From an uncultured Flavobacteriales bacterium (GTDB taxonomy: Bacteria > Bacteroidota > Bacteroidia > Flavobacteriales > Schleiferiaceae), in assembly GCA_913055685.1 (NCBI GenBank), contig CAJXKC010000001.1, forward strand, positions 248,001-312,000: DNA of 64,000 bases. The letters run 5' to 3'. The position numbers and the translations under genes are program-made. This document shows positions 53,546 through 61,753 of the stretch, one piece after another (the first letter of the stretch is position 1; each line of letters begins with the position of its first letter). The notes under the pieces were generated by a model, which was not told the DNA's origin, did no database searches, and was given only the letters and a program-made list of their open reading frames with translations.

Positions 53546-55003
53546 ATGCAGCGATATTTATTTCTATTCTTAGCGGGTCTACTAATTGTAAGTCTTAGTA
53601 GTCAGTGTCGCAAAGGAGATATAGACCGAAGCGGTTTACCGGATACCTTCATTAGTTATGAAGCCATAAACCTCAGTGGTCAAAATCGTTTAAATTCGTC
53701 GGTACGCCTTTCGTGGTATGGAACCGATGCCGATGGCTATGTGGAGGCCTATGAGCTTTCGCTTGATAATCAAAATTGGACTTACACCGAGTTGCAAGAC
53801 TCCGTATTTTTATTCGACATTCCGGCAGGCCAAGATTCGGCCGACATCAGTTTCTTTGTTAGAGCGATAGATAACGACGGAAATATTGATCCCGTACCGG
53901 CCTTTTTAAATGTCCCTTTAATTAACACCCCTCCCGATGCAGCTTTTCTAGATGATAGAGGTCCATCGGATACTGCTTTTATTGCGGCTACTTTTTTCTG
54001 GAACGCTTCAGATCCAGATGGAAACAGCACCTTGAAATCAGTAGAAATGAAAATCAATGATGGCGATTGGGTGGAGATTGATCGCAGTCAGAACCTTATC
54101 ACCTTCCTACCCGACACCAGCGTGCAAAGTGGAGAAGCCACTAGCGCTATTTATTACGGGAATTCAAACGCCCCAGCCAGCTTAAGCATTAATGGCATGC
54201 GGGTTAATGACAGTAACCGCGTTTACATTCGTTCCTTCGACATTGCCGATGCAGTGAGTGATGTAGACACTTCAGAAGTATTTTATTTCCGTGCTAAGCA
54301 AAGCGGAATAAGCACCCTTTGGATCTCTGGCCACAATAGCGCTACCACCGCAGAGTACCGCGCTTATTTGCAGAGCAATTCCATTAATTACGACTTTCTC
54401 AATTTTGGCTATAATCAAGGAGCCAATTTGCCTAAATACTTTGACCCTACCGTTCGATTAATATTCGATCAGTACAACAAGAGCTTTATAAATATCCCCG
54501 CCACTAATTTTAGAAATGCCGTTACCGGTGAGGAGAAACCTTTACTGGATTACCTTGCTCCCATTGTACAGCGTTTCACCGATAATGGTGGAAAGTACTT
54601 CCTTACAACTCAATTAACCACCACCCAGGACCTGAGTGAGTCGCGCTCGGTTTACCCCATCGACGATATAGTAGTTACCACCGTGCCGGGTTCACAGGTG
54701 CGCATTGTTAGCGACTCGGCCTTGGTCTCCTTGGTAGACACCACCTTGTACCCTAGCCTTCAGCCCACCAATGTTGAATTTGGAGTGGTACCCATGGTAA
54801 GTTCGGCAGACGCCCAGGACTTTTACCGCGCACAATTAACCAAGATTCGCGGATGGAATGGCAGTTCCGATGTAGTTGCGGCCGTTCGACGACGAAATAA
54901 TAAGATCTCTCAGGTATTCTTCTGTATGGAATTGCATCGCTTCGATCGCAATGCGGGAGATGTTGAACAATTAATCGGTGAAATCTTTAGCAATGAATTT
55001 TAA
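53546..55003 (+). CDS. Lipoprotein with Ig-like domains, unknown function
   Basis: The 485-residue product has a lipobox (SSQC, Cys about 22). The N-terminal half has two Ig/fibronectin-like stretches with repeated GTDADGYV / DNDGNIDPVP / DPDGNSTL motifs, which may bind calcium; these are the triple-Asp turns common in Bacteroidota surface proteins. The C-terminal half is more alpha/beta and could be a gasdermin- or ThuA-like domain, but I do not recognise it. The ATG at 53546 is preferred over the longer frame, whose start would lie in front of the terminator. It overlaps the TonB receptor by 11 bases. Confidence 0.8.
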   Translation: MQRYLFLFLAGLLIVSLSSQCRKGDIDRSGLPDTFISYEAINLSGQNRLNSSVRLSWYGTDADGYVEAYELSLDNQNWTYTELQDSVFLFDIPAGQDSADISFFVRAIDNDGNIDPVPAFLNVPLINTPPDAAFLDDRGPSDTAFIAATFFWNASDPDGNSTLKSVEMKINDGDWVEIDRSQNLITFLPDTSVQSGEATSAIYYGNSNAPASLSINGMRVNDSNRVYIRSFDIADAVSDVDTSEVFYFRAKQSGISTLWISGHNSATTAEYRAYLQSNSINYDFLNFGYNQGANLPKYFDPTVRLIFDQYNKSFINIPATNFRNAVTGEEKPLLDYLAPIVQRFTDNGGKYFLTTQLTTTQDLSESRSVYPIDDIVVTTVPGSQVRIVSDSALVSLVDTTLYPSLQPTNVEFGVVPMVSSADAQDFYRAQLTKIRGWNGSSDVVAAVRRRNNKISQVFFCMELHRFDRNAGDVEQLIGEIFSNEF

Positions 55004-57830
55004 AGTACTCTTCACCTTATTTGCCTTTTGCTTAGGCTTTCAAATGTCTGCTCAAGACGAGCAAACCGCTAGTCTAAGTGGCAGTATAAAAGATGCCATT
55101 ACCGGCGAGCCCTTAATTGGTGCCAATATAGTTCTCGTAGGTACCTATAAAGGAGCTGCCGCCGACTTCAATGGCAATTATGTCATCAATGAAATTAAGC
55201 CCAAAGACTACACTATAAAAGTGGGCTTCATCGGCTACGAAACAAAGCTCTTTACCGGTATTAGCTTTGAGCCTGGAGAGGCTAAGGTATTAGAAATCAA
55301 ATTGAAGGAGCAGTCCGAATCCCTTAATGAAGTAACCGTTGTAGGTAAAAAAGGACAAATAAACTTAGAAGCCGCTTCCAGTGAGATTACCATCGCCCAA
55401 GAGCAAATAGCTCAGATGAATGTGCGTGATGTACAGGAAGTGTTGGAAATGCAAGCTGGGGTTGTTAAAACTCAGGATGGCTTGCAAATACGGGGAGCAC
55501 GGGTTTATGAAACCGAATACATTGTAGATGGTATTTCCGCTCAGGATCCTTTAGCCGGAACCGGTTTTGGAGTAGATGTAAGCTCATCTTCCGTAGCAAG
55601 CATCGATCTGGTAACCGGTGGCGTAGGCGCCGAATTTGGTGGCGGTAGTTCCGGAGTAGTAAATACCAAAATTCGCGAGGGAGGTGAAAAATTTGAAATC
55701 AGCGGAAGCTACCAGCGCGACAACCTTGGTAATAGTGACATTGCCAGTAGCTTTAATACCGACCGAATTGAGTTAAATATGGGACTGCCCATTCCGGGTA
55801 CTAAGAAGAAAATGACCCTTTTTGTAAGTGGTAGCGCCTACTTTACTGATGAGTATTTTGGTACCACCGCCAATCAGTTAAAGAGCTCGCTGTTTACTCA
55901 GAATCCCGAGTTCTGGGCACCGCGTTACACCAACTCCTACACCAATACTGTAAAACTGGCCTATCGTTTAGCTTCGGGTACCAAGCTTACTTTAACCAAT
56001 CAGCATTCTTTAAACATAAACCAGAATACGCGAACCTTACAAATCGTTGGATTCGACGCTATCCTTACCCCTGGTTTTCAGTATACTCGTAGCAATAATT
56101 TAGACAATGCTACCACTTATACTCATCATTCCAATCTTACTGCACTAAACCTAAACCACTTAATTAATAAACGTTGGGGTATAAATTTCTCGGCCGGGCG
56201 CCTGTTTACCAATCTTAGAGCAGATGCTAATGGAAGGCCCTTCCGCACCGAAACGGTCGATCAAATTTTGGATGAGGAACATATCATTTCCTACCCTATC
56301 GCCATTTTTAATCCGGGCGACCCCAGAGGAACTTATTACGTTTCGGTAGGCAATGGATTGGTGAATAATGGCGGTATAACTCCGACTTGGCACGACCACT
56401 ATGTCGAGGAATATACCTTCAATGCCAAAGCCACCTGGATCCCAAATCAAAGTAATGAAGTCAGCTTTGGTATTCAAAATACCTTTACCGAATATCAGTG
56501 GGTTGACGTTACCCGCCCTTGGGTGGGAGCGCCCATCAAAATAAACGACAGCACCTTTACCCAATCGGTAAGCATTGGCTCTAGCAATGATATCTGGCGC
56601 GTAAATCCGGTAGAAAGTGGTTTATTTCTGCAAGATAAAATCAGTTATAAGGGTATTATCGCGACCCTAGGACTGCGGATGAATTTTTGGGCCCCAGGTA
56701 AGTTTGCCGATGACGCGGTAAACGACCCCAGCGCCCCGGTAATAAATCAGGTACGTGAAGATTACCTCGACAAGACCACCCAAATCTTTGGTTTACGTTG
56801 GAAAGCTCGCTTATTACCTAAAATCAATGTGAGCTTCCCGGTTACTGAGAACAATGTATTGTACTTCAACTACGGACACAGCATGCGCCTACCGCATCCT
56901 CGATTCGTTTACGCAGGCCTAGACCCTACTTACCAAGACCGTTCATTCTTAGCTTCTCTGGGTAACCCCGATTTAGATCCCGAGGTTAATGTGAGTTATG
57001 AAATTGGCTTAAAGTCAAAGCTCAGTAAGGACCTGGCCATGAGCTTTACCGCCTACAATAATAATCGCTTCGACTACATCGTATCGCGCCGTGTTATTGT
57101 TCTGGACCAAACCGGAAGGCCTACCACCAAAAACTTTTACATCAACCAAGATTACGCCAATATCTACGGGGTAGAATTGGGATTAAACTACCGCATCGGG
57201 CAGTACTTTACCAGTTTTGCGAATGTGGCCTATCAAGTAGCGAGAGGTAAATCAAATTCGGCCCGGGAATCCTCTCTGCAAATTGAACAAAATGGTGAGG
57301 TAGCCTTAAGTCGAGAACAATTTCTAGCCTTTGATCGCCCCTGGAACATCAACACTGGAATCATCTTCGCGCCGGATAGTACCCTGCCTATTTTCGGACT
57401 TGACCTAAGCGGATTTAGCGCCTTTTTAAGCTATCAGTTTACCTCAGGTTTTAGGTATACCCCCCAAAGACAAACCCAGGTAAATGAATTGGGCCGCCCT
57501 GTTTACGAGCCTATTATCGACCAATTTTTGGCGAACCAGGCTGCACCCTGGCATAATATAGACTTGAAATTACGCTACAATATTCCGCTCGGATTAAAAG
57601 GAGGCCGCGGTATGTCGGTAAGCATGGAAATACGGAACCTTAGCAATGCGAAGAACTCCCAGATTATTAATCCCGTTACTGGTCGGGCTTACGAATACGG
57701 CGATGACGTTCCGCTTACTTGGCGGGATCCGCGCTATAATGGTCCGCAGGAAAGTGGGGTAGACCCACGCAACCCAGCACGTTACCTAGCTCCTCGTCAA
57801 ATTTTATATGGTATTGAATTCCGCTTTTAG
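54993..57830 (+). CDS. TonB-dependent receptor with carboxypeptidase-like N-terminal domain
   Basis: The 945-residue product has a signal peptide (about 1-20), a CarboxypepD_reg-like beta-sandwich (SLSGSIKDAITGEPLIGANI, about 28-110), a plug domain (about 115-230, containing QIRGARVYETEYIVDGI), and a large barrel ending QILYGIEFRF with a terminal aromatic. No SusD gene is adjacent. No obvious TonB box was found between the sandwich and the plug. The cargo is unknown; partner genes suggest a lipoprotein acting as a surface lid (53546 or 58840). It starts with ATG at 54993, not the GTG at 54978. Confidence 0.93.
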   Translation: MNFKVLFTLFAFCLGFQMSAQDEQTASLSGSIKDAITGEPLIGANIVLVGTYKGAAADFNGNYVINEIKPKDYTIKVGFIGYETKLFTGISFEPGEAKVLEIKLKEQSESLNEVTVVGKKGQINLEAASSEITIAQEQIAQMNVRDVQEVLEMQAGVVKTQDGLQIRGARVYETEYIVDGISAQDPLAGTGFGVDVSSSSVASIDLVTGGVGAEFGGGSSGVVNTKIREGGEKFEISGSYQRDNLGNSDIASSFNTDRIELNMGLPIPGTKKKMTLFVSGSAYFTDEYFGTTANQLKSSLFTQNPEFWAPRYTNSYTNTVKLAYRLASGTKLTLTNQHSLNINQNTRTLQIVGFDAILTPGFQYTRSNNLDNATTYTHHSNLTALNLNHLINKRWGINFSAGRLFTNLRADANGRPFRTETVDQILDEEHIISYPIAIFNPGDPRGTYYVSVGNGLVNNGGITPTWHDHYVEEYTFNAKATWIPNQSNEVSFGIQNTFTEYQWVDVTRPWVGAPIKINDSTFTQSVSIGSSNDIWRVNPVESGLFLQDKISYKGIIATLGLRMNFWAPGKFADDAVNDPSAPVINQVREDYLDKTTQIFGLRWKARLLPKINVSFPVTENNVLYFNYGHSMRLPHPRFVYAGLDPTYQDRSFLASLGNPDLDPEVNVSYEIGLKSKLSKDLAMSFTAYNNNRFDYIVSRRVIVLDQTGRPTTKNFYINQDYANIYGVELGLNYRIGQYFTSFANVAYQVARGKSNSARESSLQIEQNGEVALSREQFLAFDRPWNINTGIIFAPDSTLPIFGLDLSGFSAFLSYQFTSGFRYTPQRQTQVNELGRPVYEPIIDQFLANQAAPWHNIDLKLRYNIPLGLKGGRGMSVSMEIRNLSNAKNSQIINPVTGRAYEYGDDVPLTWRDPRYNGPQESGVDPRNPARYLAPRQILYGIEFRF

Positions 57831-57832
57831 TG

Positions 57833-58843
57833 ATGAAGAAGTTAATATATAGCCTATTATTCTTGCTCCTAATGGTGGATTTAGGAGCACAAATTCTGCC
57901 CAATTACGGAGGTGAGCGAGCAGGTCTATCCGCTTTAAGCTTCCTAAAAAATGATATGAGTCCGCGTTCCCTCGGACTAGGAGGAGCAAGCCTTGCCTTA
58001 GAAGGTGATGCTTACAGCGTCTACAATAATCCAGCTGCCCTAACCGACTTAAAAGAAAATAGCTACGCCCTTAGCCATTTGTTCTTGGGAGGCGGCGTGA
58101 ACCAATCTTTCTTGGCTACCAATTTTGCCTTAGACGATAAGGTAAGTACCCTCAGCTTTTCCATTAATGCCCTTAATAGTGGTGAGATGGAAGAGCGCAC
58201 CGAATTTCAACCCATGGGCACGGGCCGAGTAGTAACGGTGGCCAATATTGCGCTTGGAGTGACTTACGCTCGTCAGCTTTCAAAATTATTTAGCTCGGCG
58301 GTGACTGTGAAGTACATCTATGAAGGTATTGCCGGTTTCCATAATAGTAACGCCACTGTAGACGTGGCTTTCCTATACAAAACCGATTACAAGGACCTGA
58401 AATTTGCCGCTATGGTTCAAAATTTTGGTGGAAACTCGAGCCTGGGTAGTGATGACGACATTCCTACTACCTTTAATCGCAATACGGGCATTGGCCTTGA
58501 AGCAAATGTGGTTCCCACCATTTTTAAATTGGGAATAAGCATGGTACCCTATAAAAGTGGAGATCATAGCTTATTAACTGCGGTGCAGCTGAATCACCCT
58601 AACGACAATGCGGAGAACTATGCCCTGGGCCTTGAATACCGTTTTAGAGATATTTTTTACACCCGGGCTGGCTATCGCTTAAGCGTGCGCCATCGGCATA
58701 TTCCCACTTTTGGTATTGGTTTGAAAATGCGCCTGGGCAATCACCCCTTATTTTTAGATTACGCAGCTAACCCTACTAATTTTATTGGGCTACAGCACAG
58801 CATCGGCTTGCGTTTTAATATTAATAATGTAGCAGAGCGATGA
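57833..58843 (+). CDS. PorV/PorQ family T9SS outer-membrane protein
   Basis: The 336-residue product has a signal peptide (about 1-19) and the PorV/PorQ features: LSFLKNDMSPRSLGLGGASLAL (about 35-57), AYSVYNNPAAL, and repeated barrel strands (VSTLSFSINALNSG, LFSSAVTVKYIYEGIAG) ending in LQHSIGLRFNIN. PorV shuttles T9SS cargo CTDs to the PorU sortase. A copy embedded in a T9SS cargo/receptor operon, rather than with the core genes, suggests a paralogue dedicated to these cargos. It begins 2 bases after the receptor gene and overlaps the next gene by 4 bases. Confidence 0.9.
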   Translation: MKKLIYSLLFLLLMVDLGAQILPNYGGERAGLSALSFLKNDMSPRSLGLGGASLALEGDAYSVYNNPAALTDLKENSYALSHLFLGGGVNQSFLATNFALDDKVSTLSFSINALNSGEMEERTEFQPMGTGRVVTVANIALGVTYARQLSKLFSSAVTVKYIYEGIAGFHNSNATVDVAFLYKTDYKDLKFAAMVQNFGGNSSLGSDDDIPTTFNRNTGIGLEANVVPTIFKLGISMVPYKSGDHSLLTAVQLNHPNDNAENYALGLEYRFRDIFYTRAGYRLSVRHRHIPTFGIGLKMRLGNHPLFLDYAANPTNFIGLQHSIGLRFNINNVAER

Positions 58844-60093
58844 AAAAGCAGATATTAATCCTAAGCCTCCTCAGCCTTTTTGGCTTAAGCGCCTGTGAAG
58901 ATTATTTAGGCAAGAAAACTGATTTGGATTTCATCGACATTCCACCCGATAATTCCATCCGCGATATCGCCTATGTACCCATACTCCCTATTCTGGATGA
59001 CTTTAGCAAACCAGTAGACGTTTGTGCGGGTTTTGACGAATTAATCTACATCGTAGACGAAGGCAGTGAAGAGGTTATTGCCATGGACGAATCGGGTCGT
59101 ATACTGGGCAAAAAGAGTATTCCGGGAGCTCGTTCGGTGGCCCAAGATCGTCGCTTTGACTTACTAGTAGTGGGCACAAAAGACAGTTTGTACAGTTCCA
59201 GTAATGGCGATACCCTCCTCACCTTCTCATGCATTTACCGATTACGGATGAACCCCGGGGATTATAATATTGGTAATGCTTCGATTGTAAATACTATCGT
59301 TCATCCCTTTTATTACACTCAGAGCAATCCCATTCGAAGAACGGTTGATTTTGTGCGCTTAAACAAGATTGGGGTTATTGGTAATAGTCAGGACCCCAGC
59401 CGAAACAACCAATATTATGTGACCCGGCAATACGTGCGCAACCCTGACCCCGATCCAAATAATCCTGAAGTGAGCTCAGGCCCCTTAGGTCCGAATGATG
59501 CGGTATTGTACTTCAATAACCTAGATCAATTAATCTCTCCAATTTCTGTACAAACCAGCTCTGGCTTTTTCAATGACTTTTTTGAGCAGCCAGTGGGCAT
59601 CACCACCCTTACTCAGCCTCCTCAGTTTTCCGCTACCACGAGTAGTGATTTTTTGTTCACCTCTTTGGAGTCTGATAATGCCTTAAAAGTTCAATACATA
59701 GAATTTGTAGAAGGCGAATTCGGAGCCGAGTATCAACCGCGAATTTTAGCCTCTGGAGATACCTCCCAGGCCGATGGCTTCATTAATTCACCCAATAAGT
59801 TTAGGGCTCCTCAGGACATTACCCTTGCTGGAGACGGAACGCAGTTCATTTTTGTAGTCGATAGTGAGACGGATAGTCTTTACCAGTTCTCCTTTACCGG
59901 TTTTGAGGGAGTGCGCCCTCCCGCAGCCGCAGGAATCGATCGCTATGTTAAGGCAAGCTTTGGTGGAACCGGAAGCGACTTAATGCAATTTCGTGACCCC
60001 ATGGCGGTGGCTTATTTCAATCAGATTGTGTACGTGGCCGATGCTGGCAATGGCAGAATAATGCGTTATAAACTCACCCTTGATTTCGATTAA
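58840..60093 (+). CDS. NHL-repeat-like lipoprotein
   Basis: The 417-residue product has a lipobox (LSAC, Cys about 19) and a propeller-type body: repeated blocks such as KPVDVCAGFDELIYIVDEGSE (about 48-68), APQDITLAGDGTQFIFVVDSETDSLYQF and MAVAYFNQIVYVADAGNGRIMRYKL (each given in part), the last being a classic NHL repeat. It could be surface-exposed and pair with the receptor, in place of a SusD-type lipoprotein. Function unknown. Overlaps porV by 4 bases; a 90-base gap and a promoter follow it. Confidence 0.85.
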   Translation: MKKQILILSLLSLFGLSACEDYLGKKTDLDFIDIPPDNSIRDIAYVPILPILDDFSKPVDVCAGFDELIYIVDEGSEEVIAMDESGRILGKKSIPGARSVAQDRRFDLLVVGTKDSLYSSSNGDTLLTFSCIYRLRMNPGDYNIGNASIVNTIVHPFYYTQSNPIRRTVDFVRLNKIGVIGNSQDPSRNNQYYVTRQYVRNPDPDPNNPEVSSGPLGPNDAVLYFNNLDQLISPISVQTSSGFFNDFFEQPVGITTLTQPPQFSATTSSDFLFTSLESDNALKVQYIEFVEGEFGAEYQPRILASGDTSQADGFINSPNKFRAPQDITLAGDGTQFIFVVDSETDSLYQFSFTGFEGVRPPAAAGIDRYVKASFGGTGSDLMQFRDPMAVAYFNQIVYVADAGNGRIMRYKLTLDFD

Positions 60094-60166
60094 TCGACTC
60101 GAGGCACCTTAACTAGGTGAAAAGCGCATTAAACTCAAGTTATTTTCCCCTTTATTTGGAAAAACT

Positions 60167-60174
60167 TACTTTTG
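60167..60174 (+). promoter_or_regulatory. -7 promoter box before the short CHU_C gene
   Basis: TACTTTTG matches TAnnTTTG and ends 8 bases before the ATG at 60183. It lies in the only gap larger than 60 bases within the export cluster, suggesting a separate transcription unit for the last four genes. Confidence 0.5.
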
Positions 60175-60182
60175 GAAGAAGC

Positions 60183-60584
60183 ATGAAAAAGGCACTTTAC
60201 ATAATTGGACTATTCTTGGGTTTAAGTTTTGGGCTTTCAGCACAGGCTCCCCAGAGTCCAAATGCACCGCAAATTTGTCCGGTGTATATCCCCAATGCCT
60301 TTACGCCCAATGGCGATAATATCAATGACCGCTTTACACTCCAGGTAAGTGAAGACTGTGAAATTCTTAAGTTTAACTTACAGATTTTTGACCGTTGGGG
60401 TCGTTTAGTTTACGAAAGTCAGTCAATAGATTCCGAATCCGCTTGGGACGGTCGTGTGGACAACAATCAGCTAAAAGGTGGAGTTTACCTTTACAAGTTG
60501 AACATCGACATGGTAAATTACAACAACCGGAACGGTCGTTCGGTTAAAGTGGAAAAACAAGGTTCGGTAATCTTGATCCGATAG
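60183..60584 (+). CDS. Minimal T9SS type B (CHU_C) sorting-domain protein
   Basis: The 133-residue product is a signal peptide (about 1-21) plus little more than a type B C-terminal domain: VYIPNAFTPNGDNINDRF (about 37-54), FNLQIFDRWGRLVYES, WDGRVDNNQLKGGVYLYKLN and a terminal KQGSVILIR. There is no cargo domain ahead of it, only about 14 residues of linker. It matches closely the CTD of the large PKD protein at 41959-44205. The ATG at 60183 is preferred; the longer frame lacks a signal-peptide start. It might act as an anchoring partner or a sorting decoy. Confidence 0.87.
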   Translation: MKKALYIIGLFLGLSFGLSAQAPQSPNAPQICPVYIPNAFTPNGDNINDRFTLQVSEDCEILKFNLQIFDRWGRLVYESQSIDSESAWDGRVDNNQLKGGVYLYKLNIDMVNYNNRNGRSVKVEKQGSVILIR

Positions 60585-60586
60585 TT

Positions 60587-60982
60587 TTGCGACTAAGTCT
60601 CCTTCTTTTATTTCTCTTAAGCTTTTCTATTCAGGCCCAAGATATTCCTCTGGTCATCAATTTCTCTGGCATTGAGTCGGTAGAAGGAAAGTTAATGATT
60701 CGCGTAAGCAATAAGGAGGGTAAGGTGATTCTGCAAAAGGTAGCCAAAGTTAAAAGTGCCGAAAGACAAAGAGTAGTTCTTTACTTGCCCGAAGGCTCCT
60801 ATGCGATAGCCTGCTTTCACGATGCCAATAATAATGACGAATTAGATCGGACCTTCACCGGTATCCCAAGCGAAGCTTACGGCTTCAGCAATGATGCTCG
60901 CGGTGTATTTGGCCCGCCCGATTTGAGCGATCAATTATTCGTTCACCGCGAAAGACAAAGTATCCGAATTCGCTTAAAGTAA
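60587..60982 (+). CDS. DUF2141 family secreted protein (TTG start)
   Basis: The 131-residue product has a signal peptide (about 1-17) and the DUF2141 fold: VINFSGIESVEGKLMIRVSN (about 22-41), then the family core IACFHDANNNDELDRTFTGIPSEAYGFSND (in part; about 74-103). DUF2141 proteins are small secreted Ig-like domains of unknown function in Bacteroidota and others. The start is TTG at 60587, two bases after the previous stop; no ATG is available before the signal peptide. It abuts the next gene. Confidence 0.87.
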   Translation: MRLSLLLLFLLSFSIQAQDIPLVINFSGIESVEGKLMIRVSNKEGKVILQKVAKVKSAERQRVVLYLPEGSYAIACFHDANNNDELDRTFTGIPSEAYGFSNDARGVFGPPDLSDQLFVHRERQSIRIRLK

Positions 60983-61753
60983 ATGCAGCGGTTCTTCCTC
61001 ATAGTGCTCCTACTATCAAGTTTAAGGGTAAGTGCTCAAGAAAAGCTTCAGGGTAATTATATCCTCTATGCCTTAGGAGGTAGTAGTATCAGTCAAATTG
61101 ATGAGTTCCAGAGTCCCATTCCCTATCGTGGCTACGGTCTAAACGCCATGCTCGGATGGCATAGTTTCGAAGGTAATTGGATGAGCAATCTAGATCTCGG
61201 TGGAGGAGCAGCTTTAAGCAATCCCTACCAATTCGGCGATAATCGTAATAGCAGCTTGGACCTTTCGGCTCGCCTGCATTATAGCCTTCGATACTTGGCT
61301 TTTAAAAGTGGTAAGCATCAAGTATTCGGCGGACTTTACAGTCAGAACTTTTTCAATTACCGCCAGCTACAAAACTTTGCCAATAGCAGTGAAAGCTTTG
61401 CTACCTTTTTCGGAGTTGGACCAAGCGTGGCCTATACTTACACCCGAAGGGATCGTATTTTTGGAAAAGACTTTAACTGGTCTTACCAAGCGGAGTTAAA
61501 CATTCCCGCTTCCACCGTTTATCTAAGGCCTAGTTTTACACGACAACTTGTGGCAGGAACGCCGGGTTTCGTCGACCATCAGCTATGGGGAGATGCTTGG
61601 CAGATGGATTTCCGACATAGTTTTATTTGGCATCGAGCCAATGGCAATCAAATCCGAATTTCTTACCACTGGGAATATTTAAAGGCCAGCCGGCCTAATC
61701 CCTACTATTTCGCGCAGCATCAAATAAACCTTCAACTATTTTTCAAATTATGA
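60983..61753 (+). CDS. Outer-membrane beta-barrel protein, unknown function
   Basis: A 256-residue protein with a signal peptide (about 1-19) and amphipathic strands throughout (MLGWHSFEGNWMSNLDLGGGAAL, SLDLSARLHYSLRYLAF, FFGVGPSVAYTYT, NQIRISYHWEYL), ending in INLQLFFKL with a C-terminal aromatic close to the end. This is the pattern of a small outer-membrane barrel. It follows DUF2141 without a gap and overlaps the S41 peptidase gene by 4 bases. No specific family recognised. Confidence 0.78.
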   Translation: MQRFFLIVLLLSSLRVSAQEKLQGNYILYALGGSSISQIDEFQSPIPYRGYGLNAMLGWHSFEGNWMSNLDLGGGAALSNPYQFGDNRNSSLDLSARLHYSLRYLAFKSGKHQVFGGLYSQNFFNYRQLQNFANSSESFATFFGVGPSVAYTYTRRDRIFGKDFNWSYQAELNIPASTVYLRPSFTRQLVAGTPGFVDHQLWGDAWQMDFRHSFIWHRANGNQIRISYHWEYLKASRPNPYYFAQHQINLQLFFKL

